Below, one piece after another: positions 9,085 through 16,933 of a DNA stretch of 64,000 nucleotides (positions are counted from its first letter, which is position 1; each line of letters starts with the position of its first letter). The position numbers and the translations under genes were made by a program. Origin of the DNA: Candidatus Cloacimonas acidaminovorans str. Evry (GTDB lineage: Bacteria > Cloacimonadota > Cloacimonadia > Cloacimonadales > Cloacimonadaceae); the NCBI RefSeq assembly GCF_000146065.2, contig NC_020449.1, positions 248,001-312,000 on the forward strand, in the 5' to 3' direction. Below the pieces are notes generated by a model. It searched no databases. It was not told the origin of the DNA and saw nothing but the letters and a program-made list of their open reading frames with translations.

Positions 9085-10637
9085 CAGAAAGAGAACCTCC
9101 GAACCTTAACTCTGTTCCTTCCAATATCGTACTCAGAGAAGCGTTCCAGACAGCCAGCCAGAGCGTCACAGCCATCGATATAGCCATCAGGATAGGTGAG
9201 GAATTGGCTGATGAGAGTAGGAGTATCCTGCCCCTCCGGAAACAGCACTTTGGCTGTCTCGATGATGGTCTCGGTTCGTTCTATACGCAGGTTCTTGTTA
9301 TCTTTATTATCGATCCGCTTTATTCTGTGCGATATTGGTGGCAGATGATTGTCAGTAGCCCACCTGTCGAAGTCAGCGAGAATACGTGCCTGTCCGTAAG
9401 TGGTCTCACAGGCTGCTCTGGCTTTCACTCGGTAAGTGCGATCAAGCTCCTGATAGGCATCATAGTAGTATCTGAAGAACTTGGTATTCTCAGTCTGACG
9501 TATCCAGACGTGGATCACATAGAAGCGATTACCATCGTAGCCTATGGAAATGATGGCTTTGTAACAGCCCTTCTCTCCCCAGGCAGGATCGGCATAAAGC
9601 CAAACCCGCTTCATCTGGGATGGCTCAGGTAGAGATCTATACTTGGTAAACCAGTGGTTCTTGAAGATGTTACCTTCGATTACCGGCTGTCCCAGCATTT
9701 CTCTTTGATAACCAGTCATCCCAAACTTAGCTCGTAAGTTTGGCAAAGTGGCAGTAGGGTATTGATCCTCCCAGGTGGACTTGCCCTGCTGATCTTCGAG
9801 AGAGAAGCGCAAAATCGTTTTTTGATGCGTTTTCAGGACTGACTGGTATCCTAAGTCCAAATCGGGATTATCAGCCCGCATTTCGCTTAATATGAGTTCC
9901 TGAAACTGGCAGATGGCATAGTTGGGATGCACCAGGTTACCGAGCCAGATTATCTTGCCGTTTCCCTCAGGTGAGAGTGCTCCGGCAAGCTCCTGGGTGA
10001 TCTTCTCCATCCGTCTCCTACCGATGGACTGGTTACCCATGTTCTCTTCTTTATCGATATCATCACAGACGATCAGTCCGGGACGTTTGGCAGTCTTAGG
10101 ATTGATGGTTCCACGATGGCTCTGCTTGATACTTCTGGCTCTGATCCTTGCCTTGTTCTTGAGATAGAAGTCCAGATCAAAGCTATCCATTGGCTGTAGC
10201 TCCGGATAGTCCATTGTGAGCCGCTTATTGTTATGCAGTTCATGAAGGGTAAACGCAGTGCGTTCCTGCGCCAGATCTATGTCTGCGGCGGTATGGATCA
10301 CATAGCGCTCACCTTTGATGATCATCCAGATCGGATAGACCACTCCCATAAGAACCGTTTTGCCCAGCCCACGAAAACCGGTGATAGCGATGATGCCTGA
10401 GTCATTATCAGTCTCATCGAACATAGTCTCGTGCGCTGGGCAAAAAGGTAGGGGGAAGATATGCGGGAAATAGGTATGGCAGAAGAACGAGAAAGCATCC
10501 CAACCCTCAGCAGTTGTCTTCCTGATCCTCTCTGCCTTGGCTTCAGGATTATCGTCTATAAAAGGCAAGACGGAGATCGTCTTGGATGCGATCTCCGCCA
10601 GTGCTTTGTTATGCCGCTGAATGAACTTCTTAGGCAT
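9084..10637 (-). CDS. Phage terminase large subunit (Mu gp28-like)
   Basis: Packaging motor ATPase and nuclease that feeds phage DNA into the prohead. The 517-residue protein has an N-terminal ATPase with Walker A GFRGLGKT (residues 87-94) and Walker B LIVCDDID (189-195), where a CDD replaces the usual hhhhDE. The C-terminal RNase H-like nuclease shows its first catalytic Asp in WLYADPAWG (D350) and an acidic DGCDALAG segment near the end. The start codon overlaps the stop of the small proline-rich gene (ATGCCTAA). All motor and nuclease signatures appear intact, so decay is not evident in the coding sequence even though the rest of the late region is gone. Confidence 0.9.
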   Translation of the reverse strand: MPKKFIQRHNKALAEIASKTISVLPFIDDNPEAKAERIRKTTAEGWDAFSFFCHTYFPHIFPLPFCPAHETMFDETDNDSGIIAITGFRGLGKTVLMGVVYPIWMIIKGERYVIHTAADIDLAQERTAFTLHELHNNKRLTMDYPELQPMDSFDLDFYLKNKARIRARSIKQSHRGTINPKTAKRPGLIVCDDIDKEENMGNQSIGRRRMEKITQELAGALSPEGNGKIIWLGNLVHPNYAICQFQELILSEMRADNPDLDLGYQSVLKTHQKTILRFSLEDQQGKSTWEDQYPTATLPNLRAKFGMTGYQREMLGQPVIEGNIFKNHWFTKYRSLPEPSQMKRVWLYADPAWGEKGCYKAIISIGYDGNRFYVIHVWIRQTENTKFFRYYYDAYQELDRTYRVKARAACETTYGQARILADFDRWATDNHLPPISHRIKRIDNKDNKNLRIERTETIIETAKVLFPEGQDTPTLISQFLTYPDGYIDGCDALAGCLERFSEYDIGRNRVKVRRFSF

Positions 10638-10845
10638 AACCGGGTAACCCCCAGAAGCCCAGGGGGACGGGCGTCGGGGACCCGGAGGTCGGAGGAACGA
10701 CCTTGTCGGGCTGTTGGCTTGGAGGATGTAGGTAGGTAGGAAGGTTCAGCGGAGTCGGAGGCAACGGCTCCGCTGTTTGGAGGGTTTGGAGGGTAGGTAG
10801 GTTGTGTATGGAAGCAACCATGTCCGTGGCTGTAAATTTATCCAT
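10630..10845 (-). CDS. Small proline/threonine-rich phage protein between terminase genes
   Basis: A 71-residue ORF, mostly Pro, Thr, Leu and Ser after a short N-terminal helix. Its ATG overlaps the stop of the small terminase as ATGGATAA, and its own stop overlaps the large terminase start as ATGCCTAA. The same ATG-NNN-TAA overlap also joins the two genes before it, so the arrangement fits a chain of coupled translation and supports this being a true gene. The DNA is G-rich and internally repetitive (GGAGG and GTAGG tracts, and an AGCGGAG...CTCCGCT inverted repeat at about 10749-10775). This leaves open that it is only a linker region expanded by slippage. No function can be assigned. Confidence 0.5.
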   Translation of the reverse strand: MDKFTATDMVASIHNLPTLQTLQTAEPLPPTPLNLPTYLHPPSQQPDKVVPPTSGSPTPVPLGFWGLPGYA

Positions 10846-11287
10846 TTCTAACTCTTAAGTATTCTGCAAGATCAAGGACTATGCCCTGGAACTGCTTAAG
10901 CAGGGTCTCGTATCCTTTCTCAATCATGAAGTCGGTAACCTGATCCAGGAAGCGTACGATATAGTCGTTCAACTCCTTGGATGGCTGCCGATCCTTCTGA
11001 TCCTGCTTCATCATGCTCACCAGGCTTTGGATGGCTGTGTCGGCAGGATTCTTGGCATACTCCCGGAGCGCTTGAATGAGTGCCTTCTTGCGGGCGATGG
11101 CGATCTCGTGGTCGAGTTGGTTCTCTTCTTTAAAGAGCTCGTCCCACTTACCGCTCTTGATCCACTTGCGGACGGTGATATCGGAGACTCCGAAGATCAC
11201 CGCCAGCTCAGTGGGTTCGGTCTTACCGTTCAGATAGGCTTCTTTGCAGTTGTCCCGCTTGATGCGGAACTCACGGCTATTACTCAT
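10838..11287 (-). CDS. Putative phage terminase small subunit (Mu gp27-like)
   Basis: A 149-residue protein with an N-terminal helix-turn-helix (about residues 20-50, containing ELAVIFGVSDITVRKWIKSGKW) followed by a long helical region. This is the usual layout of small terminases, which recognise phage DNA and recruit the large subunit. The position directly before the large terminase supports the call. The start overlaps the previous stop as ATGAGTAA. An alternative is a general HTH DNA-binding phage protein, since sequence conservation in this family is poor. Confidence 0.65.
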   Translation of the reverse strand: MSNSREFRIKRDNCKEAYLNGKTEPTELAVIFGVSDITVRKWIKSGKWDELFKEENQLDHEIAIARKKALIQALREYAKNPADTAIQSLVSMMKQDQKDRQPSKELNDYIVRFLDQVTDFMIEKGYETLLKQFQGIVLDLAEYLRVRNG

Positions 11288-11531
11288 ACTCAGGGCGTAC
11301 CTTGTGCTTTGTCAGGTAGTCGTTCAAGTCTTTTCCGGCACAGCGCAGCTGTCCGTTATCTTTGGTTCTAAAGGCAGGCAGAGGATCGAGGATATCCCTG
11401 ATCCAGCGATATACGCTGGAACGGTCAACCCGGAGGATATCGGCTATCTCATCGGGACGGTAGTTGCGTTCATCGTTGAAGATACTCATTGTCTCTAAAA
11501 CCTCTGCAGTTTTGGTATTCATAGGTGCCAT
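11280..11531 (-). CDS. Small HTH DNA-binding phage protein
   Basis: An 83-residue protein with a winged-helix or excisionase-like helix-turn-helix (RPDEIADILRVDRSSVYRWI, about residues 25-44). It starts with ATGGCACC after an AGGAGA ribosome site; a second Met lies at residue 4. It may be a late-gene or packaging regulator in place of the missing Mor/C proteins, but that is only a guess from position between the early and packaging genes. Confidence 0.6.
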   Translation of the reverse strand: MAPMNTKTAEVLETMSIFNDERNYRPDEIADILRVDRSSVYRWIRDILDPLPAFRTKDNGQLRCAGKDLNDYLTKHKVRPEYE

Positions 11532-11586
11532 TATTCATTCTCCTGTACTTTTATCAAATTGAGATGCATTACCTTGCCACTGTTTC

Positions 11587-12207
11587 TTACAGAGAAGGGA
11601 AGTTAAGGATAATCTGGCAGAACTTGCCTGATTCGTCACGTTCATAGAAGTTGATGTACTGCTTGGTAGCAACTACCTGGATGGCCTGGTCGATCAGCTC
11701 CATAGCTTCCTTCCAGGTTTGATCCTTGATGTTGTAGCGGCGCAGGCGCAGGATACGGTATTTGGCGATTTCACCTTTCTTATCGACCTGAAATGCCTCG
11801 CTGATGATGGCTCGGAGGTTGACATTGGAGTCGGCTGACCAGGCTTTGATGCACTCATCGATCTTCTGCTTGGCAAGTTGGAGTTCGATGCCGAACTGGA
11901 TGCGTTCCTTGAATCTGATCTCAACTCTATATTTGCCGTCAAAGCTGTTGAGGACGGCATTGCCCTTCCAATCCAGTCCGTTCTTTTCGGCTACCTGCTG
12001 GAGATAGAGCTCCACATCTTCAAAGAACTGGTTCTTATCTGCTACTATGCGGTCATGCAGCTTGATCGCCCGGTTAATGGTCTTGGTTACGATGGCATCC
12101 TGCTTGAGGATCTCCGGCCTGATGATTGAGACCGGGATGCTCTGTCCGTTAGCGTCAACTCTGGTGGGAATGGGCTTCTTAGCCCTGGGGGTTTTGGGGG
12201 TGTCCAT
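11587..12207 (-). CDS. DUF3164-like Mu-type early phage protein
   Basis: A 206-residue protein that resembles DUF3164, a family found in the early region of Mu-like phages and not functionally defined. Features are a basic N-terminus, a central HDRIVADKNQFFEDVELYLQ-type helix, an NSFDGKYRVEIR strand and a conserved LRLRRYNIKD segment near the C-terminus. The start at 12207 is preferred over an upstream in-frame codon because AAGGAGATATCTA lies directly before it. It overlaps the 3' end of the GemA-like gene by 29 bases. Neighbours support early-phase expression. Confidence 0.7.
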   Translation of the reverse strand: MDTPKTPRAKKPIPTRVDANGQSIPVSIIRPEILKQDAIVTKTINRAIKLHDRIVADKNQFFEDVELYLQQVAEKNGLDWKGNAVLNSFDGKYRVEIRFKERIQFGIELQLAKQKIDECIKAWSADSNVNLRAIISEAFQVDKKGEIAKYRILRLRRYNIKDQTWKEAMELIDQAIQVVATKQYINFYERDESGKFCQIILNFPSL

Positions 12208-12628
12208 TAGATATCTCCTTCTTGGTTGTATTTTTGGTTTTCTTTTCATTCTGTTTGATGTAGTTCTGCAGCATAGCGATGACCGCCCTGCGTTCCTTCT
12301 GGTTGAGTAGGTTCCAGTGGCTTTTGGAATAGTGTTGGATGGTAAATGCCCGTAGCTGGGACTCGGTCCAGCCCGCAGTCTTCATGAGATAGAACATATA
12401 CTTGCCCTGACGGTCGAAAGTAAAGATTTGGGGTCTGCCATGCTTACGGTACTTAAGCAGGAGTGCCTTCAACTCAATTAAGCGATCCTCCGGCAAAGCC
12501 CTAAGTGATTCGCCATAGCCCAAGCCCTTGATGATGAACTTGAATGCTTCAAGCGGCCAGTGGAACTTCTTGACCCGGAGGCCATGTATCTCTTGGCGTA
12601 GTTTTCGTTCTCGCTGTTCCTGAGTCAT
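12179..12628 (-). CDS. GemA / gp16-like (DUF1018) phage protein
   Basis: A 149-residue protein with the pattern of Mu GemA (gp16, DUF1018): a basic N-terminal helix; a central PQIFTFDRQGKYMFYLMKTAGWTE-type segment, split here as residues near 80-105; and a C-terminal helix with QKERRAVIAML. In Mu, GemA modulates host gene expression and DNA topology; here only family likeness can be claimed. The ATG follows a GAGGGC site. The Lys-rich end overlaps the next gene. Confidence 0.65.
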   Translation of the reverse strand: MTQEQRERKLRQEIHGLRVKKFHWPLEAFKFIIKGLGYGESLRALPEDRLIELKALLLKYRKHGRPQIFTFDRQGKYMFYLMKTAGWTESQLRAFTIQHYSKSHWNLLNQKERRAVIAMLQNYIKQNEKKTKNTTKKEISNGHPQNPQG

Positions 12629-12644
12629 AGAATGCCCTCGCTCT

Positions 12645-13181
12645 TTACTTGTGGTTAGTAGTTTTGGTAGTTTTTTTACGGCGTCTCTGAGGCCGAATGC
12701 CGCACTCGGCCCGCTTCTCGCTAATGATGCCTTTCTTGATCACCGAGCCGACTTTGCAGATCATGTTTATGTCCTTGGTATAATAACCTGACTTACATAT
12801 ACCCACCGCATCGACTGAGATCAGTGCCTCCAGGTACTTAAAGGCCCACTGGCGGCTGCGCTGCATCTTGGAGGCCAATTGTCGGATGCTCTTTATTTGG
12901 TTCTTTTCAAGCAGGAAGCAGATATCCTGGCAGGCTTTAAGGTCGAATGCCCAGTTACCGCAGTAAATGGTTGCTACATTGATATTATAGCGACCCCGGT
13001 TGGTTACATAGATATCCTCGTATTTGGATACCTTGCGGATCACATTGCCTGTAAGGAGTTGGTTAAGGCGCTCCTGAACCACATCCCGGTCTACTCCGGT
13101 GCACTCACAGATCAGATCTAAGTTGAAGTAGCTGACGAAGCGGTCTACGAAGTGGTCGATTATAATGCTTTGCTCGTTCAT
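12645..13181 (-). CDS. Early phage protein with two predicted winged-helix segments
   Basis: A 178-residue unknown. The N-terminal half reads like a winged helix (LICECTGVDRDVVQERLNQL, then a YVTNRGRYNI wing). A second HTH-like unit lies near residues 97-120 (IRQLASKMQRSRQWAFKYLE). The C-terminus is strongly basic, suggesting DNA contact. The ATG follows an AGGGGG site, and the gene lies 8 bases after the ATPase gene in the early operon. A role as replication or transcription accessory factor is possible; no family is recognised. Confidence 0.6.
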   Translation of the reverse strand: MNEQSIIIDHFVDRFVSYFNLDLICECTGVDRDVVQERLNQLLTGNVIRKVSKYEDIYVTNRGRYNINVATIYCGNWAFDLKACQDICFLLEKNQIKSIRQLASKMQRSRQWAFKYLEALISVDAVGICKSGYYTKDINMICKVGSVIKKGIISEKRAECGIRPQRRRKKTTKTTNHK

Positions 13182-13189
13182 AATGCCCC

Positions 13190-13888
13190 CTAAATATGGT
13201 TCATGGCTGGGATGGGATTGATTTTACTTCTGACTTCAAGCATGTGCATGATCTTGATGGCTTTCCTAAGGTTCCCGGCTGCGTTGAAGTGGATGTAATT
13301 GACCAGGGACTCCGGGCAGGGAATATTCATCAGTTCGGTGCCCAACATTCTAATATCATCCTTGCTTACCGCTTCGAACTCGTAGAAGTAGTTACAGCGG
13401 TCAAAGTAGTAAGCATTAATCTGGTTAAGCCTATCCATGGCGTTCTGCATGCCTACCAGGATCACCACTGCTAATGTCTCATCCACCAGATCTCTGACCG
13501 ATCCGAGTAACTGAGGATAGCGGAAGGCGTAGTCGATCTCATCAATGATGATGACGGTATCCTCATTATCGAGGAGCAGTTGGATACATTGCTTGTAGAT
13601 GTTGTTGGTAGTACCCACGGGGAGATAATCACCCCTCCCCAGGCTTCTGTACAGGTTCTGGAGCAGTTCCTTGGCGAAGGTCTTGGGAGTGGTTGTAGCT
13701 TCCAGTCTGATATACACATATCCTCGGGCATAGGCAGCACGGCTGGCATAGGTGGTCTTGCCGAGGCCGGGTCTGCCATACAGCATGCCCAGTCCCACCA
13801 TCTCCAGTCGGGGACGCTTAAGCAGGAAGTCAATGCACTCATCGGCTTTCCGGACATTGTGGATCGGGACAAGTTTACCTTGCTTCAT
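13190..13888 (-). CDS. AAA+ ATPase, MuB/TnsC-like transposition activator
   Basis: A 232-residue ATPase with Walker A GRPGLGKTT (38-46) and Walker B TVIIIDEID (111-119). It lies 10 bases after the transposase gene, the standard partner arrangement in Mu-type and Tn7-type elements. There the ATPase binds target DNA, stimulates the transposase and provides target immunity. It starts with ATG after AGGAGGAATAA. Length is shorter than MuB (about 310 residues), lacking an obvious N-terminal HTH, which resembles the ATPases of Gram-positive transposable phages. Confidence 0.88.
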   Translation of the reverse strand: MKQGKLVPIHNVRKADECIDFLLKRPRLEMVGLGMLYGRPGLGKTTYASRAAYARGYVYIRLEATTTPKTFAKELLQNLYRSLGRGDYLPVGTTNNIYKQCIQLLLDNEDTVIIIDEIDYAFRYPQLLGSVRDLVDETLAVVILVGMQNAMDRLNQINAYYFDRCNYFYEFEAVSKDDIRMLGTELMNIPCPESLVNYIHFNAAGNLRKAIKIMHMLEVRSKINPIPAMNHI

Positions 13889-13898
13889 TTATTCCTCC

Positions 13899-15962
13899 TT
13901 ATTTGATTCCGATCGTTTTAAGCATTTTCTTGAACTCCTCATTGTCGAAGGGATCGAACTCGCTTGATCCTTCGATAACAGCTTGATTTTGATTGGTGTT
14001 GGTCTGTTCAGGTTGACTGGCAGCTATTGCTTTCTCTTGTTCGATTACTATCTGTTCCAGCCTGGCAATCTCCTCTTCTGGACCCGGGGCGGGAGCTTCG
14101 ATCATAGGTGCTTGAAGGAAGGTAGGATTGTTATCAGCGGGGATCTCGTTCATATAGCTCTTGAGCAGCTTATCTACCGATTCCTGATTACTGCGCACAA
14201 AGCTCTGGGTCCGCTGTTCGGTCAGCTGCTGCAGCTTCTTGATCTGGGCATATTCCTGGCGATATTCCTTATGCGATTTGCTGTTCTGCATATCGGCCTG
14301 GATGAACGGATGCTGAGCCTGGCGCAGAGAAGCCTGGCAGATAAAGACATCCGCCTCGTCATAGACCAGTACCCATCTCGCATCAGCCAGATCGTATCTG
14401 ATCACCACCGGCTTACCTATGTGATCCACTAGGGCAGGATGCCAATACTTCAGTTTGTTCAGCACGATGCCCTCGTTGCGGATGGCTTTACGTTCTACAC
14501 TCAACATCATAAAGTTGAGCTGAGAGGGATTGACCAGCCTATCCTGCGGCTTGGGAGCCGAGTTGAACACCTCCCAGGGTTTGCGGTTATCCAATCCCCG
14601 GTGAGGGGTGATACCATATACATATCTGATATAGTAGCCGATCATCTGCATCGCTTCTTCAGTAGTGGGTGGCTCGCAGGTATATAGCTTCTTGATCCAC
14701 TTCTCGTTACGCATCAGAGTGGCAGGTTTATCGGCTATATTGGCTCCCCGGAAGCTGCTGATGAAGCGTTCAAACTGCTCCTGGAAGGTCCGGAAAAACC
14801 GCTCGATGATCTTGGCTTTGGCATTGTAGCTTTCGGCGAACTGAGCTCTGATTCCTAACTTGGGGAAGATGCCACCTAATTCCTTGGCCAGGTCATGCCC
14901 TTCCCACTGCTCGTGGAACAGCTTGCTCTTGAAGGCCTTGCCATTATCAAGATAGACATACTGAGGCAGGGCTCCCCAGTTGAGGAAGCCATTGCGGAAG
15001 GCAGCTTGGATGTGCTGGCTGTCCTCGGTGAAGGCGAGAGTGGCACCCACTGGATATCGGGATGCCCAGTCGAAGACCATGATCATAGTCATGCGTTGTG
15101 CTTTCCCAGTCTTGGGATTGAGGATATCGAAGGCCAGGGTATGTCCATCGGCTACCCAGACTTCGCCCACACTCAGCAGTCTGCTGTCCCGGTGGATGGT
15201 CTTAATGATGTGCTCAGCTACGAACTTGCTGCCCCGCCTGGCTTGCTCCCACATTGCCAGGTTGTCATCCCGCCACTCTTCGACCCAGCGTCTAAGCGTT
15301 GGTACCGAACTGGGTGAGTCGATCAGTCCGGACTCGGCTTTGGCTTTTAGGAACTTGAGAGCACTGCCGATGCTGATCCGGTTGGGATGCAGCAGGATCG
15401 CCAGCAGCACCTTGCCTTCCAGTTCGGTGATCTTACGTTGCCGTTTCTGATAGCGGTTGCCATGCAGGAGGGCATACATATCCTGCTTGCTCTGTTCATA
15501 TCGTTCCAGCCAGATGCGTAAGGCCCGTTCAGTTCGCTTTCCTTTCAAAGCATAGAGTTCCGGAGCCAGGCTACCGTTATTGTATTCCTTAGTGAGCAGT
15601 TCCCACTCCCGTCCTTTGGACTCGCTATGCTGGAGCCGCTCCAGCACCGTGGTGCAGAAGTAGCCCATCAGCTTGGCTTCGTTATCGCATTTGACTGGTA
15701 CCCGCTCTTGAGGAGTAAAGTCGATGAACTCATCCTCAGGATCATTGGGAGCGCTTGGCTCATCTTCCAGAACGATACTGTCGTCAAGTATGTTGCTATC
15801 AGTCGCTGTGACAGCCGGAACTGGCACTAGTTCCGATTTTGGTTTGATCTCCTGGTCTTTCCCAATCTGGTTGAGCAAATCCTGCTTACCCTTCCAATCA
15901 GGATAGATGCTCTGATAGAGCTCCGCGTAGGTCAGGGGATCGATTTCATCATAGATGCTCAT
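13899..15962 (-). CDS. Mu-type DDE transposase (rve integrase core)
   Basis: A 687-residue transposase that pairs the element ends and joins them to target DNA. The RNase H-like core carries D272 (WVADGH), D339 (VYLDNGKAFKS) and E387 (KAKIIERFF), the full catalytic triad. Before it is a helical N-terminal half with HTH-like segments (LEGKVLLAILLHPNRISIGSAL region, residues 181-202) for end binding. After it is a Mu-type beta-barrel (about 480-560) and a charged tail with an EEEIARLEQIVIEQE coiled coil, the likely contact site for the ATPase. The ATG follows GAGGAGGAC and overlaps the preceding gene by 14 bases. The gene appears intact. Confidence 0.93.
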   Translation of the reverse strand: MSIYDEIDPLTYAELYQSIYPDWKGKQDLLNQIGKDQEIKPKSELVPVPAVTATDSNILDDSIVLEDEPSAPNDPEDEFIDFTPQERVPVKCDNEAKLMGYFCTTVLERLQHSESKGREWELLTKEYNNGSLAPELYALKGKRTERALRIWLERYEQSKQDMYALLHGNRYQKRQRKITELEGKVLLAILLHPNRISIGSALKFLKAKAESGLIDSPSSVPTLRRWVEEWRDDNLAMWEQARRGSKFVAEHIIKTIHRDSRLLSVGEVWVADGHTLAFDILNPKTGKAQRMTMIMVFDWASRYPVGATLAFTEDSQHIQAAFRNGFLNWGALPQYVYLDNGKAFKSKLFHEQWEGHDLAKELGGIFPKLGIRAQFAESYNAKAKIIERFFRTFQEQFERFISSFRGANIADKPATLMRNEKWIKKLYTCEPPTTEEAMQMIGYYIRYVYGITPHRGLDNRKPWEVFNSAPKPQDRLVNPSQLNFMMLSVERKAIRNEGIVLNKLKYWHPALVDHIGKPVVIRYDLADARWVLVYDEADVFICQASLRQAQHPFIQADMQNSKSHKEYRQEYAQIKKLQQLTEQRTQSFVRSNQESVDKLLKSYMNEIPADNNPTFLQAPMIEAPAPGPEEEIARLEQIVIEQEKAIAASQPEQTNTNQNQAVIEGSSEFDPFDNEEFKKMLKTIGIK

Positions 15963-16689
15963 GCTTGTCCTCCTCGCTGTATTTGTAGATCAAAGCGCTG
16001 TGCAGGTCTTTGCCATCCACCTTGAGAGTGATCTCAATAAAGCCGGCAGGCACCAGGTTCCTGGCCCGGCAGTCTGCCATCTCCTTGATATATAAGGAAG
16101 GCTCGGTCAGCAGGAAGGTCTTCATAACCTTATAGCCATCCTGCTCGACCAGATGCTTGTGCACTTCGATTCGGTTGCGCTTGATATAGCGCCATACGGT
16201 GCGGGTGGAGCAGCTCATCAACTCCGCTGCCCGCTCCACGGTCAGCCAGACTGACCTAATCTTGTTCTTGCTCATGTTCAGCCTCTGCCAATAATTCTCT
16301 GGTACCGGTAAGACCACTGTGACACTTCCACTCCGGTGGCGTGTCACAGAGGTCAAATAATCTGTCACAGTGGTAGCCTTTTTCTGTCCTGGCGATCTGT
16401 CACAGCGTTCAACGTATCTACTGATCAGCATCGGCGGCTTTTTTCTCCGATGGGAAGGGTGTGTGACACCTCCACTCCGGTGGCGTGTCACAGAGGTCGG
16501 ATAATCTGTCACAGTGGTGCCCTTTTTCTGTCCTGGCGATCTGTCACAGCGTTCAACATATCTACTGATCAGCATCGGCAGCTTTTTTCTCCGATTGGAA
16601 GGGTGTGTGACACGTGTCACAGAGGTCAGTGTGTCACAGAGGTCATCCTTGATCCAACTTTCTCCGGGCTCGTAACTGGTCGCTTTCAT
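15949..16689 (-). CDS. Early HTH protein (Ner-like position) with iteron-encoded N-terminal repeats
   Basis: First gene of the early operon. The conserved-looking part is C-terminal (the last 108 residues): an HTH of excisionase/MerR type (LTVERAAELMSCSTRTVWRYI) and a strand-rich domain. Two starts compete. The start at 16275 would give just this 108-residue protein with a weak GAGG site. The start at 16689 has a much stronger AGGGGAGGT site 4 bases upstream and adds about 138 residues, including two copies of a 48-residue repeat encoded by a 144-bp tandem duplication. This repeat spells the TGTCACAG iterons as Thr-Ser-Val-Thr or Thr-Thr-Val-Thr. The opposite strand is also open through the array, so openness alone is weak proof. 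Position between repressor and transposase matches Mu ner. The long form is chosen on the ribosome site. Confidence 0.6.
   Translation of the reverse strand: MKATSYEPGESWIKDDLCDTLTSVTRVTHPSNRRKKLPMLISRYVERCDRSPGQKKGTTVTDYPTSVTRHRSGGVTHPSHRRKKPPMLISRYVERCDRSPGQKKATTVTDYLTSVTRHRSGSVTVVLPVPENYWQRLNMSKNKIRSVWLTVERAAELMSCSTRTVWRYIKRNRIEVHKHLVEQDGYKVMKTFLLTEPSLYIKEMADCRARNLVPAGFIEITLKVDGKDLHSALIYKYSEEDKHEHL
16313..16644. promoter_or_regulatory. Array of at least nine TGTCACAG iterons in the prophage early region
   Basis: Direct copies on the + strand start at 16342, 16363, 16398, 16486, 16507, 16542, 16615 and 16632, with the forms TGTCACAGAGGTC, TGTCACAGTGGT and TGTCACAGCGTTC. An inverted copy, ACCACTGTGACA, lies at 16313-16324. 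Two further sites lie at the probable element terminus (17764-17775 and 17823-17835) in inverted orientation. The layout recalls the Mu left end plus internal enhancer/operator, where transposase and repressor compete for sites. Which protein binds here is not known. Confidence 0.75.
16319..16606. repeat. 144-bp tandem duplication carrying three iterons per unit
   Basis: Two near-identical units, 16319-16462 and 16463-16606, differ at only a few positions. The period of 144 is a multiple of three and adds 48 in-frame residues to the overlapping early gene. Each unit carries one copy of each of the three iteron variants. Confidence 0.9.
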
Positions 16690-16836
16690 AAGCACCTCCC
16701 CTTAGTTATTGTTGGGTGCTACATAACTGCGTCGCAATAACTTGGGAAGTCCTTTCTGCCAGAATCGACAGGTTTTGAAAACTATCTGATACCAGCGGAA
16801 AAATCCACCGCCTAAGCACAACTATATAAATAAGCA

Positions 16837-16919
16837 TTGACAAAAAGATTAGACAATTTATTTTGTCTACGGATGCATAATATTACCCATACGGCAAATG
16901 GTCAATGAAAATATTGACC
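16837..16919. promoter_or_regulatory. Divergent repressor/early operator-promoter region
   Basis: A perfect TTGACA lies at 16837-16842 for the rightward repressor promoter. It overlaps a palindrome with arms TAGACAA and TTGTCTA at 16850-16869. A second perfect inverted repeat, GGTCAAT / ATTGACC (16900-16906 and 16913-16919), sits just before the repressor ribosome site. On the other strand TTGTCT and TTATTT with 17 bases between them form a candidate early promoter overlapping the same palindrome. This is the expected place for a repressor to control both directions; binding itself is inferred. Confidence 0.6.
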
Positions 16920-16933
16920 TTATAGGAGGAATA

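Noticed and set aside
16336-16740. Forward-strand ORF through the iteron array
   Set aside because: Antisense to the early gene, rich in Cys/His from iteron codons, no ribosome site; an effect of the 144-bp repeat lacking stops.
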